A DNA stretch of 14,927 bases, taken from NCBI GenBank assembly GCA_002314685.1, contig DCHB01000063.1, forward strand, positions 1-14,927, read 5' to 3'. The position numbers and the translations under genes are program-made. The notes under the pieces are model-generated. The model searched no databases. It was not told the origin of the DNA and saw only the letters and a program-made list of their open reading frames with translations. Shown here piece by piece: positions 1 through 6,978 of this stretch (its first letter is position 1; the number at the start of each line of letters is the position of its first letter). Origin of the DNA: Clostridiales bacterium UBA1763. Lineage in GTDB: Bacteria; Bacillota; Clostridia; Oscillospirales; Oscillospiraceae.

Positions 1-104
1 TCTCACATCATTGACTAACGTACAATTTTTATCAAGCAGTCAAAATGTGCCTTATTTTTCAGTATTTTTTCAGAAGTGTTGTTTACATAATTGCAAAATA
101 TATG

Positions 105-134
105 AAAAAACAGCAGCGGCTTACGCCGCTGCTG
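105..134 (-). terminator. Rho-independent terminator of the NSS transporter gene
   Basis: Read on the minus strand, two perfect 10-bp GC-rich arms (plus-strand 111-120 and 125-134) enclose a 4-base loop and are followed at once by six Ts (105-110). The hairpin begins 25 bases past the transporter stop codon. Bases 1-104 beyond it are AT-rich and show no gene or clear signal. Confidence 0.93.
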
Positions 135-159
135 TAAAAGTTTTTTAGTTGTTCGGTTA

Positions 160-1899
160 TCAGCCGAAGAAGCCTGTCAGCTGACCGTAGAGAACGAACA
201 GCATGCCGATCGGGGTGATGAACTTGTAGCAAAGATTGAAGAAGCCCTTGCCCCAGAACTTGTTGCCGCACTGCTCTGCCTCTTCGATAACGAAGTCGAT
301 CTTCCAGACCCAGCCAATCAGGATTGCCAGGAAGAGTGCGCCGAGAGGCATCATAACACCTTCGGACAGCATATCGTAGAAGTCAAGCCAGCAGTCGTTC
401 CAGCCCTTGACACCGTTGATATAGTGGGTGTAATAGGTAGTACCTGCAACATACTCTGTTGAATCCTTGTCGATTACAGCAGCATCATTCTCTGCACTGT
501 AAACGGTGCCGAGGTCGGAGAAGTCATAACGATCGACATAGTAGGTGCTATCGCTGCTAAAGGTATCTTCAGCAGTGAAGCTGCCGTCTTCATTCGCTAC
601 GTAGTAGGTAACTCCGTCTTCAAACTCTGTAATAGCAACCTTGTAGCCGTCAGAGTCTATTACGTACTCATCGCCTTCCATTTGATATGCGGGCTGATAT
701 GCACTGATCTCACTGTAGCCGTAGCCGTTGAGCATCTCTGCAGGGCAAGCGATGGGTGCGCCGTCGCGAGTGCCGGTGCCGAGTGCGTCAAGCGCAGTGG
801 GGATGCAGAATACGAAGATGATGAGTGCAAAGATAACAGCAGTCTTCTTACGTGCGGGAGCCTTGCCCTTTGCAACGTTGGCGTCAACGCGGGAAGCGGT
901 GATAGCCTCAAGCAGGGACATGGAGGAGGAGATTGCTGCGATGAATACGAGGAAGTAGAACAGGAAGCCCATGAGGTTGCCGATGAAGCCGCCCATGTGG
1001 GAGAAAACGACCTGCATGGACTTGAAGAGCAGACCGGGGCCTGCACCGGTGTCAACACCGAATGCATAGCAGCTAGGAAGTACGATCATACCAGCCATGA
1101 TAGCGACCATGGTATCCATTACAACGATGATAACAGCGTTCTTCTGGAGCTTCTCGCCCTTTGCGAGGTAGGAGCCATAAGTGATCATAGCGCCCATGCC
1201 GAGGGACAGTGAGAAGAACATCTGACCTGCTGCGGTCTTCAGAACGGTGAGGAAGTCGGTCTTCAGAGGCTCAATGTTCCAGCCGAACATGAACTGGTAA
1301 CCGCCGACTGCACCGGGCTGAACTGCAACGTAAACAATGCAGATGATGAGGATGACGAACAGGCAGGGCATACCGATGTTGCAGAACTTCTCGATGCCGT
1401 TGCCAACGCCGCCTGCTACGATGATTGCGTTAAGTACAATGAAGATTGCAGTCCAGAGAACCATTACACCACCACTGCACAGGAATGTACCGAAGAAGTC
1501 TTTGATGTATGTAACATTCATCCACGAATCAATACCCATCAGTGCGAGCAGGTAGCCGACTGCGTAACGCATGACCATGCCGCCGAGGACGAAGTAGAAG
1601 CAAAGTACCAGGAACGGTACTGCAACTGCCATAACGCCGACCCAAGTCCACTTTTCGCTTGCCTTGCGGTAAGCTGCAATGGGGCTCAGACCTGTCTTAC
1701 GGCCGAGTGCAAGCTCGCCGACCATAACTGCAAGACCGACGAACAATGCGAGGACCAGATAAACGAGCAGGAATGCGAAGCCGCCGTTGCGACCCATTTT
1801 GTACGGGAAGCCCCAAATGTTGCCCAGACCGACTGCGGAACCGACAGCAGCCATGATGAAGCCAAAATTGGAGCCAAACCCTTCACGGTTGTTTTCCAT
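160..1899 (-). CDS. Sodium-dependent (NSS/SNF family) transporter with an enlarged extracellular loop
   Basis: This 579-residue integral membrane protein belongs to the neurotransmitter:sodium symporter family (LeuT fold), whose bacterial members usually couple Na+ to uptake of amino acids or related amines. The TM1 signature GSAVGLGNIWGFP lies at residues 20-32, with the unwound Na+/substrate region inside it. Hydrophobic segments fall near 11-35, 40-64, 86-112, 142-163, 171-193, 218-245, 256-276, 301-337, 352-372, 513-534 and 555-577. That is 11 helices, the common bacterial count, with no TM12. TM8 carries the SSSMSLLEA motif (324-332). Two points are odd. The position usually held by the gating Arg (NIWRFP in most members, Arg30 in LeuT) is Gly30. 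The TM9-TM10 loop has about 130 extra residues (373-500), rich in Tyr and acidic residues. The ATG start has an AAGGAG site in front of it. The gene stands alone with its own promoter and terminator. The substrate cannot be read from sequence. Confidence 0.95.
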   Translation of the reverse strand: MENNREGFGSNFGFIMAAVGSAVGLGNIWGFPYKMGRNGGFAFLLVYLVLALFVGLAVMVGELALGRKTGLSPIAAYRKASEKWTWVGVMAVAVPFLVLCFYFVLGGMVMRYAVGYLLALMGIDSWMNVTYIKDFFGTFLCSGGVMVLWTAIFIVLNAIIVAGGVGNGIEKFCNIGMPCLFVILIICIVYVAVQPGAVGGYQFMFGWNIEPLKTDFLTVLKTAAGQMFFSLSLGMGAMITYGSYLAKGEKLQKNAVIIVVMDTMVAIMAGMIVLPSCYAFGVDTGAGPGLLFKSMQVVFSHMGGFIGNLMGFLFYFLVFIAAISSSMSLLEAITASRVDANVAKGKAPARKKTAVIFALIIFVFCIPTALDALGTGTRDGAPIACPAEMLNGYGYSEISAYQPAYQMEGDEYVIDSDGYKVAITEFEDGVTYYVANEDGSFTAEDTFSSDSTYYVDRYDFSDLGTVYSAENDAAVIDKDSTEYVAGTTYYTHYINGVKGWNDCWLDFYDMLSEGVMMPLGALFLAILIGWVWKIDFVIEEAEQCGNKFWGKGFFNLCYKFITPIGMLFVLYGQLTGFFG

Positions 1900-1931
1900 A
1901 ACTTTCTCTCCTTATGAATAAATACCTTTTA

Positions 1932-1960
1932 CCCGTGCCGTGTGCACGGGCTACAACCCG
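1932..1960 (-). promoter_or_regulatory. Competing hairpins in the transporter 5' leader
   Basis: The leader holds two mutually exclusive small stems. One pairs 1932-1938 with 1944-1950 (7 bp, loop of five). The other pairs 1947-1950 with 1957-1960 (4 bp, loop of six) and uses some of the same bases. They lie about 20-50 bases upstream of the AAGGAG ribosome binding site. No U-tract follows, so this is not a terminator. A regulatory role is only a possibility. Confidence 0.35.
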
Positions 1961-2005
1961 ATGAGTGTTAATAGAATATGAACGACTCATCAAATTTATG
2001 AATAA

Positions 2006-2034
2006 ACTTTACACTATCTTTTTCTATTTTTCAA
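2006..2034 (-). promoter_or_regulatory. Sigma-A-type promoter of the NSS transporter gene
   Basis: On the minus strand TTGAAA (2029-2034) is followed after 17 bases by TAAAGT (2006-2011). This implies a transcript start near 1999 and a leader of about 100 bases. The same two hexamers and the same spacing occur in front of pta in this window, which supports both calls. Confidence 0.75.
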
Positions 2035-2094
2035 TAGGTTTATGGTGTTTATTTATTAACTAACTCTTTAATTCATTAAAGTTTTGTGCATAGT

Positions 2095-2220
2095 TCACAA
2101 TATTTGTGTTCTGCATATAGGTATTATGACCAAGACGAGCCCGACTGCTTAAAAATCAGCTTCGATTTTTTCCTTTCGGTCACGGCAGTTTTCGCCCCTG
2201 TTTTTCGGAATTATCTGCAT
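2095..2220 (-). other. Unassigned intergenic element with a broken short reading frame
   Basis: The gap 1900-2363 has no convincing gene. Its middle part, between the two divergent promoters, is less AT-rich than its flanks. On the minus strand it can be read from ATG at 2220 for 23 codons to a TAA (2149-2151), then in the same frame for 17 further codons to a TGA. There is no ribosome binding site. A weak A/T-rich stem pairs 2151-2157 with 2164-2170. It could be a decayed dispersed repeat, a gene remnant or a structured RNA. I cannot tell which. Confidence 0.25.
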
Positions 2221-2267
2221 ACGGGACTTAGAAAAGCAATATAATTGTTAAAATAGGGCAATCGGTC

Positions 2268-2295
2268 TTGATTTTTATTTTATATATTGTAAAAT
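2268..2295 (+). promoter_or_regulatory. Promoter of the phosphoribosyltransferase gene
   Basis: TTGATT (2268-2273) and TAAAAT (2290-2295) are separated by 16 bases in AT-rich DNA. They would give a leader of about 60 bases before the ATG at 2364. The leader contains a small GCTGC-AAA-GCAGC stem (2336-2348) just before the ribosome binding site. I see no purine-riboswitch core. Confidence 0.6.
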
Positions 2296-2363
2296 GTAAA
2301 TGTCTTAATACGGTATCGCATCCGTTATTGCGAGGGCTGCAAAGCAGCAGAATGGAGATTATA

Positions 2364-2915
2364 ATGACTTACGAAATGGACATCGCCGGCTTAAAGCGAG
2401 ATTTGCCCCTTTGCAAGGTCACAGATGACCTTTACATCGGAGCATTTGTCATGTTCGGCGATGTGGAGCTGACCGTACACTGTGCGGCTGAGCTTCTTAA
2501 ACGCGCACCCGAATACGACTACATGATCGCACCCGAAGCAAAGTCCATTCCTCTTATTTACGAAATGGCCCGTCAGAGTGGAGCCAACAAGTACATAATC
2601 GCAAGAAAAAAGCCCAAGGCATACATGAAAGAGGTTTTCAGCTCTGAGGTTCAGTCTATTACCACTCAGGGCGTGCAGACTCTGTATCTCGATAAGGATG
2701 ACGCCGATTTGCTCAAGGGCAAGCGCGTTCTTATTATCGACGATGTTATTTCCACGGGCGAGAGCCTGCGTGCAACCGTAAATCTTGTTGAGCAGGCAGG
2801 CGGCATAATCGCAGGAAAGATGTCCGTACTCGCTGAGGGCGATGCGGCTGAGAGAGACGATTTAATAACGCTCGCTCCCCTGCCCCTCTTCAATCCCGAC
2901 GGCACACTTAAATAA
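2364..2915 (+). CDS. Adenine-phosphoribosyltransferase-like type I PRTase
   Basis: A 183-residue protein of the type I phosphoribosyltransferase fold, which transfers a ribose-5-phosphate unit from PRPP to a purine base. The PRPP-binding loop is VLIIDDVISTGES (122-134). The segment APEAKSIPLIYEMA (56-69) and the ARKKPKAYM flexible-loop region (80-88) match the Apt-like group (COG0503). The loop reads DDVISTGES rather than the DDLLATGGT style of classical Apt, so adenine specificity is not certain. It could be a related purine PRTase or a regulatory homologue. The ATG at 2364 is chosen because GGAG (2354-2357) lies 6 bases upstream. An in-frame TTG at 2268 would add 32 residues with no homology-like character and coincides with the -35 box. 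The gene is single, with its own promoter, and converges on tadA. Confidence 0.85.
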   Translation: MTYEMDIAGLKRDLPLCKVTDDLYIGAFVMFGDVELTVHCAAELLKRAPEYDYMIAPEAKSIPLIYEMARQSGANKYIIARKKPKAYMKEVFSSEVQSITTQGVQTLYLDKDDADLLKGKRVLIIDDVISTGESLRATVNLVEQAGGIIAGKMSVLAEGDAAERDDLITLAPLPLFNPDGTLK

Positions 2916-2918
2916 AGC

Positions 2919-2955
2919 AAAAATCACTTCACAGAGCTTGTGAAGTGATTTTTTT
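2919..2955. terminator. Bidirectional terminator between the PRTase gene and tadA
   Basis: Arms 2919-2932 and 2940-2953 pair perfectly around a 7-base loop. The A-run on one side and T-run on the other make it work in both directions. It overlaps the tadA stop codon (2954-2956) and starts 4 bases after the PRTase stop. Confidence 0.92.
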
Positions 2956-3400
2956 ATCTTTTGTTTTCAAAAAAGCTTCTGAGAAGCTCGGCGGATTCCG
3001 CCGCCTTGACTCCGCCGTATATAGCGGGCTTATGTCCGTAGCGCTCCTCAAAGAGATTTATGACACTGCCGCAGGAGCCCGTGTTTTCATCCTTCGCGCC
3101 GTATATTACGGTGGGTATGCGGGAGTTTATTATTCCGCCCGCGCACATAGGGCAGGGCTCTAAGGTCACATATATACTACAGTCGGAAAGCCGCCAGTCG
3201 CCGACTGACTGACACGCCTGCTTTATTGCTTCAAGCTCGGCGTGTGCACAGGCATCTCCGCTTTCCTCGCGGCGATTTCTGCCCCTGCCGATTACCGTGC
3301 CGTTTTTGTCGGTTATTATACAGCCGACGGGCACCTCGCCGTTATCTGCCGCCTCCTGCGCAAGTCCGAGCGCAAGAAGCATATATTCTTCCCTGTCCAT
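2954..3400 (-). CDS. tadA: tRNA-specific adenosine deaminase TadA
   Basis: This zinc enzyme converts adenosine to inosine at the wobble position of tRNA-Arg(ACG), allowing one tRNA to read several Arg codons. The 148-residue length fits the family. The zinc-binding and catalytic motif CAHAE (51-55) supplies the His53 ligand and the Glu55 proton shuttle. EPCPMCAGG (81-89) supplies Cys83 and Cys86. The N-terminal helix and the NGEVPVG stretch (20-26) are typical of TadA rather than of cytidine or guanine deaminases. The ATG at 3400 is preceded by GAGGA (3405-3409). A strong terminator-like hairpin lies only 16 bases upstream of the start, so the gene needs either readthrough from pta or a promoter I could not identify. 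Confidence 0.95.
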   Translation of the reverse strand: MDREEYMLLALGLAQEAADNGEVPVGCIITDKNGTVIGRGRNRREESGDACAHAELEAIKQACQSVGDWRLSDCSIYVTLEPCPMCAGGIINSRIPTVIYGAKDENTGSCGSVINLFEERYGHKPAIYGGVKAAESAELLRSFFENKR

Positions 3401-3415
3401 AAGTCCTCATTTCCG

Positions 3416-3446
3416 AAAACAGGCAGAGATTATCTCTGCCTGTTTT
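3416..3446. terminator. Terminator-like hairpin between pta and tadA
   Basis: Perfect 14-bp arms (3416-3429 and 3433-3446) surround a 3-base loop, with A and T runs forming the ends of the stem so that both strands end in Ts. It is the only clear stop signal for pta, about 250 bases past its stop codon. It also lies directly in front of tadA, which makes it a possible attenuator for that gene. Confidence 0.8.
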
Positions 3447-3504
3447 GTTTGATATGTATGCTTTTGAGTTTTGCCCCGCCGCTTGTCTGTCGCTATACCA
3501 CAAG

Positions 3505-3552
3505 GTATTTCGAGGGGAAGTAAGGCATTTATGCGGGATAAGAGGCGTGCAA
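3505..3552 (+). repeat. 48-bp imperfect direct repeat, copy 1
   Basis: This copy matches 3644-3691 at an offset of exactly 139 bases, with about three mismatches over 48 bases. It contains a short GCAT-TT-ATGC palindrome. The sequence between the copies has no supported gene. Short open frames that cross both strands of this stretch lack ribosome binding sites. Confidence 0.85.
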
Positions 3553-3622
3553 AACCTTGCTTCGCACTCACGCAAACGCTTAACGGAGCTTGTTGCCGTC
3601 AATTATTCCGCAGAAAAAGGCA

Positions 3623-3660
3623 CTTTCCCGAAGGAATACTAAAGTATTTCGAGGGGAAGT
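3623..3660 (+). repeat. Imperfect inverted repeat overlapping direct repeat copy 2
   Basis: The left arm (about 3623-3641) and right arm (about 3643-3660) are complementary apart from small bulges, around an A/T apex. With the direct repeats this gives the 3455-3698 stretch the look of a REP-like or palindromic intergenic element. That identity is inferred from structure only. Confidence 0.5.
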
Positions 3661-3691
3661 AACGCATTTATGCGGGATAAGGGGCGCGCAA
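3644..3691 (+). repeat. 48-bp imperfect direct repeat, copy 2
   Basis: Second copy of the element at 3505-3552, ending 8 bases before the pta stop codon. The spacing suggests that one 139-base unit lies between equivalent points of the two copies. No transposase or terminal target duplication is visible. Confidence 0.85.
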
Positions 3692-3698
3692 GAAGCGT

Positions 3699-4697
3699 TT
3701 ACTTAAGTGCGGCGGTGATTATAGACATCTGATATACTTCCTCTGCATTACAGCCGCGGGAGAGGTCGTTAATGGGTGCGTTGAGTCCCTGAAGAATGGG
3801 GCCGAATGCCGCGAAGCCGCCGAGACGGGCACCGATTTTGTAGCCGATGTTGCCAGACTGGATTTCGGGGAAGATGAAGGTGTTTGCATAGCCTGCAACG
3901 GGGCTTCCGGGGAACTTGAGCTGACCGACAACGGGAGAAACTGCGGCGTCAAACTGCATTTCGCCGTCAATCTTGAGCTCGGGAGCGAGCTTCTTTGCTT
4001 CCTCGGTTGCGTTGCGGACGAGGTCAACATTTGCGCCCTTGCCGCTTCCCTTGGTGGAGTAGGACAGCATTGCTACCTTCGGGTCAACGCCGAATACCTT
4101 TGCGGTTTCTGCTGTTGCTATTGCGACCTCTGCCAGCTTCTGAGCTGCGGTGAAGGTTACATTGCCTTCCTTATCGACTGTATCCTGATAGTCGATGTTG
4201 ATTGCGCAGTCGCCCATTACGAGGGTTTCATCGCCGCGAATCATAACGAAGCAGGAGGACACGAGATGTGCGCCCTTCTTGGTCTTTACGAGCTGGAGTG
4301 CGGGACGGACAGTGTCAGCAGTGGAATAGGTTGCGCCGCCGAGCAGGCAGTCAGCCTTGCCCATCTTGACGAGCATAGTGCCGAAGTAGTTGCCCTTGGA
4401 CAGAGATGCGCGGCACTCCTCAGGGCTCATCTTGCCCTTACGCAGAGCGACCATTTCCTCAACCATTGCGTCCATACCCTCGTAGGTCTTGGGATCGAGA
4501 ATTTCGAGACCTTCGATATCGAAGCCGCCCTTTTCGGCAGCTGCCTTGACCTCGTCAACGTTGCCGACGAGAATGGGAGTCAGGAAGCCTTCCTTCTTGA
4601 GTCTTGCGGCAGACTCGAGAATACGGGCATCGTTACCTTCGGTGTAAACGATCTTGCGGGGATCATTTTTCAGAACTTCTACCAGATTTTCAAACAT
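3699..4697 (-). CDS. pta: Phosphate acetyltransferase
   Basis: Reversibly converts acetyl-CoA and phosphate to acetyl phosphate and CoA in the cytoplasm, the first step of acetate and ATP formation with acetate kinase. At 332 residues it is the short class I form, a single PTA_PTB domain without the N-terminal DRTGG/BioD-like regions of the long enterobacterial type. Recognisable conserved stretches are GNYFGTMLVKMGKADCLLGG (101-120), MLSYSTKGSG (about 209-218), FPEIQSGNIGYKIGARLG (about 275-292) and NDLSRG (about 308-313). Ack is not adjacent. The ATG at 4697 follows a GGAGG site. It has its own promoter, divergent from the XRE-lepA operon, and its 3' region carries the repeat element described separately. 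Confidence 0.96.
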   Translation of the reverse strand: MFENLVEVLKNDPRKIVYTEGNDARILESAARLKKEGFLTPILVGNVDEVKAAAEKGGFDIEGLEILDPKTYEGMDAMVEEMVALRKGKMSPEECRASLSKGNYFGTMLVKMGKADCLLGGATYSTADTVRPALQLVKTKKGAHLVSSCFVMIRGDETLVMGDCAINIDYQDTVDKEGNVTFTAAQKLAEVAIATAETAKVFGVDPKVAMLSYSTKGSGKGANVDLVRNATEEAKKLAPELKIDGEMQFDAAVSPVVGQLKFPGSPVAGYANTFIFPEIQSGNIGYKIGARLGGFAAFGPILQGLNAPINDLSRGCNAEEVYQMSIITAALK

Positions 4698-4745
4698 TTT
4701 TTATATTTCCTCCATATTTGCGCTGAACGCACATATTACCCCACA

Positions 4746-4774
4746 ACTTTATCACTACCGCAAAATTTTTTCAA
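4746..4774 (-). promoter_or_regulatory. Promoter of pta
   Basis: On the minus strand TTGAAA (4769-4774), a 17-base spacer and TAAAGT (4746-4751), with a TG just upstream of the -10 box giving an extended -10. Hexamers and spacing are identical to those of the transporter promoter at 2006-2034. Confidence 0.8.
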
Positions 4775-4793
4775 GTATTTAACCATATTTCTA

Positions 4794-4821
4794 TTTACAA
4801 ACGGCGATTGCGTAGTATAAT
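4794..4821 (+). promoter_or_regulatory. Promoter of the XRE-lepA operon
   Basis: TTTACA (4794-4799) and a consensus TATAAT (4816-4821) are 16 bases apart. The transcript would start near 4828, giving a leader of under 30 bases. The -35 box lies only 19 bases from the -35 box of the divergent pta promoter, so a protein bound here could affect both. Confidence 0.8.
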
Positions 4822-4855
4822 AATACAGAATGTAATCACAAATGGAGAGATACCC

Positions 4856-5170
4856 ATGGAAAATCAGAAGATATTTGCAAAAAATTTATCCGAGCTTCGT
4901 CACAGAAACGGTCTGAGCCAGCGCAAGGCCGCCGCCGACCTCAAAATCAGTCAGGCACTTTTGAGCCACTATGAGAACGGTGCGCGTGAGCCCGGTCTCG
5001 GCTTCGTGTGCCGCGTGTGCGACTATTATAATGTCACCGCCGACTTTCTTCTCGGACGCTCCTCCAATCCCGACGGAATGGACCGCAGTGCCGATGTCAC
5101 CCGCGCACTCATCGGCGAGCTCAGAGTGCTCGCCAACAAGACAGAGGCCGCCTTGGAGGAACTGCTGTGA
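4856..5170 (+). CDS. Small XRE-family helix-turn-helix regulator
   Basis: A 104-residue DNA-binding protein. Residues 7-66 form a Cro/C1-type HTH: LSQRKAAADLKISQALLSHYENGAREP carries the recognition helix (LKISQALLSHYENG, 29-42), and YYNVTADFLLGRS (57-69) is the usual end of the domain. The remaining 35 residues are predicted helical and may dimerise; no ligand or peptidase domain is present. The ATG at 4856 is chosen because GGAG (4844-4847) sits 8 bases upstream. Earlier in-frame codons lie on or before the promoter. The stop codon overlaps the lepA GTG by four bases, so the two genes are one transcript and probably translationally coupled. Autoregulation through the short divergent region with pta is plausible but unproven. 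Its target is unknown. Confidence 0.9.
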   Translation: MENQKIFAKNLSELRHRNGLSQRKAAADLKISQALLSHYENGAREPGLGFVCRVCDYYNVTADFLLGRSSNPDGMDRSADVTRALIGELRVLANKTEAALEELL

Positions 5171-6972
5171 TAAATCAGGAAAATATCAGAAACTTTTCCA
5201 TTATCGCTCACATTGACCACGGCAAATCCACCCTGTCGGACAGACTTATCGAGCTGTGCGGCGCGGTTGAACAGCGCATAATGGAGGACCAGATACTTGA
5301 CAACATGGACCTTGAGCGTGAGCGCGGCATAACGATAAAGGCACGCGCCGTCGGGCTCAACTACAAGGCCAAGGACGGTCAGACCTATGTGTTGAACCTC
5401 ATCGACACACCGGGACACGTTGACTTCAACTATGAGGTCAGCCGTTCACTCGCCGCGTGTGAGGGTGCGGTGCTTGTTGTCGATGCCTCGCAGGGTGTTG
5501 AGGCGCAGACGCTTGCAAACACCTATCTCGCGCTCGATGCAGACCTTGAAATTCTGCCTGTAATAAACAAAATCGACCTGCCCGCCGCCGACCCCATGCG
5601 CGTAAAGCATGAGATTGAGGACATTATCGGCATACTCGCAATGGATGCACCCGAGATAAGCGCGAAAAACGGCATAAATGTCGAGGCGGTGCTTGACGAT
5701 ATAGTAAACAACGTCCCCGCACCGACGGGCGATGCCGATGCACCGCTTAAGGCGCTTATATTTGACAGTCAGTACGACGCTTACCGCGGCGTTATCGTCT
5801 TTATGCGTCTCGTTGACGGAAAAATCCGCAAGGACACCGAGGTTCTGCTCAAATCTACGGGCGCACGCTACAAGGTGCTCGAGGTCGGACACATGAGACC
5901 TATCGGTCTCGAGCCGTGCTCGGAGCTTTGCGCAGGCGATGTCGGCTACTTCACAGCGAGCATCAAAAATGTCGCAGACACTCAGGTCGGCGATACCGTT
6001 ACGGACGCTCAGCGTCCCTGCGCCGACGCCCTGCCCGGCTACCGCCCCGCAAGAGCAATGGTTTACTGCGGAATTTACACCGAGGACGGCAGTAAATTCC
6101 CCGACCTGCGCGACGCACTTGAGAAGCTTCAGCTTAACGACGCATCGCTGTCGTTTGAGCCCGAAAGCTCGGTTGCGCTCGGCTTCGGCTTCCGCTGCGG
6201 ATTCCTCGGGATGCTGCACATGGAGGTCATTCAGGAGCGACTTGAACGCGAATTTGACCTTGAGCTTGTCACTACCCTGCCGAGCGTTATTTATAAGGTC
6301 ATCAAAACCGACGGCTCGGTTATCATGGTTGACAATCCGCACAATTATCCCGATGTCGCGAGTATTGAGCACGCCGAGGAGCCGTATGTCAAGGTCTCGA
6401 TAATTACGCCTAACGAATTTGTCGGCAATATTATGCCTCTGTGTCAGGACAGACGCGGCGAGTACAAGGATATGCAGTATCTCGACTCACACCTTGTTGA
6501 GCTTCGCTACGATATGCCGCTGAACGAGATAATCTACGATTTCTTCGACACCCTCAAGGCGCGCACGAGGGGCTATGCCTCGCTCGACTATGAGCTGAGC
6601 GAATACAAGCCATCGGAGCTTGTCAAGGTTGACCTTTTGTTAAACGGCGATCAGGTCGATGCACTCAGCTTCATCGCGCACAAGGACAAGGCTTACGGCA
6701 GAGCGAGAAAGCTCTGTGAAAAGCTGAAGGACAATATTCCCCGCCAGCTTTTCGAGGTGCCTATCCAGGCGGCAATAGGCGGCAAAATCATCGCCCGTGA
6801 GACCGTCAAGGCTATGCGCAAGGATGTGCTTGCGAAGTGCTACGGCGGCGATATTACCCGAAAGAAGAAGCTTCTTGAAAAGCAGAAGGAGGGCAAAAAG
6901 AAGATGCGCCAACTCGGCACAGTCTCTATCCCTACCGAAGCCTTCTTAGCGGTATTGAAATTAGACGAATAA
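5167..6972 (+). CDS. lepA: Elongation factor 4 (LepA), ribosomal GTPase
   Basis: A 601-residue translational GTPase, the normal LepA length, which acts on the ribosome during initiation or elongation and is reported to back-translocate stalled complexes. GTPase motifs are in order: AHIDHGKST (14-22), GITI (54-57), DTPGH (80-84), NKID (134-137) and SAKNG (165-169). EF-G-like domains II, III and V follow, then the LepA-specific C-terminal domain, ending in the lysine-rich KKKLLEKQKEGKKKMRQLG tail typical of the family. Translation begins at GTG 5167, sharing GTGA with the regulator's stop; GGAGGA (5155-5160) lies 6 bases upstream inside the regulator gene. In many bacteria lepA stands next to lepB or hemW. 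Coupling to an XRE regulator is less usual. Confidence 0.98.
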   Translation: MINQENIRNFSIIAHIDHGKSTLSDRLIELCGAVEQRIMEDQILDNMDLERERGITIKARAVGLNYKAKDGQTYVLNLIDTPGHVDFNYEVSRSLAACEGAVLVVDASQGVEAQTLANTYLALDADLEILPVINKIDLPAADPMRVKHEIEDIIGILAMDAPEISAKNGINVEAVLDDIVNNVPAPTGDADAPLKALIFDSQYDAYRGVIVFMRLVDGKIRKDTEVLLKSTGARYKVLEVGHMRPIGLEPCSELCAGDVGYFTASIKNVADTQVGDTVTDAQRPCADALPGYRPARAMVYCGIYTEDGSKFPDLRDALEKLQLNDASLSFEPESSVALGFGFRCGFLGMLHMEVIQERLEREFDLELVTTLPSVIYKVIKTDGSVIMVDNPHNYPDVASIEHAEEPYVKVSIITPNEFVGNIMPLCQDRRGEYKDMQYLDSHLVELRYDMPLNEIIYDFFDTLKARTRGYASLDYELSEYKPSELVKVDLLLNGDQVDALSFIAHKDKAYGRARKLCEKLKDNIPRQLFEVPIQAAIGGKIIARETVKAMRKDVLAKCYGGDITRKKKLLEKQKEGKKKMRQLGTVSIPTEAFLAVLKLDE

Positions 6973-6978
6973 GAATCA

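Noticed and set aside
682..1212. A 176-codon plus-strand frame opposite the transporter gene
   Set aside because: Antisense to an intact NSS gene, with no independent signals.
2200..2363. Purine riboswitch ahead of the phosphoribosyltransferase gene
   Set aside because: The conserved three-way-junction core bases are not present; only small unrelated stems are visible.
3471..3662. A 63-codon plus-strand frame between tadA and pta
   Set aside because: It has no ribosome binding site, and several overlapping frames of similar length cover the same repeat-rich stretch; better explained as a non-coding repeat element.
5446..6372. A 308-codon minus-strand frame opposite lepA
   Set aside because: It lies wholly within lepA and has no recognisable domains or ribosome binding site; an antisense shadow.
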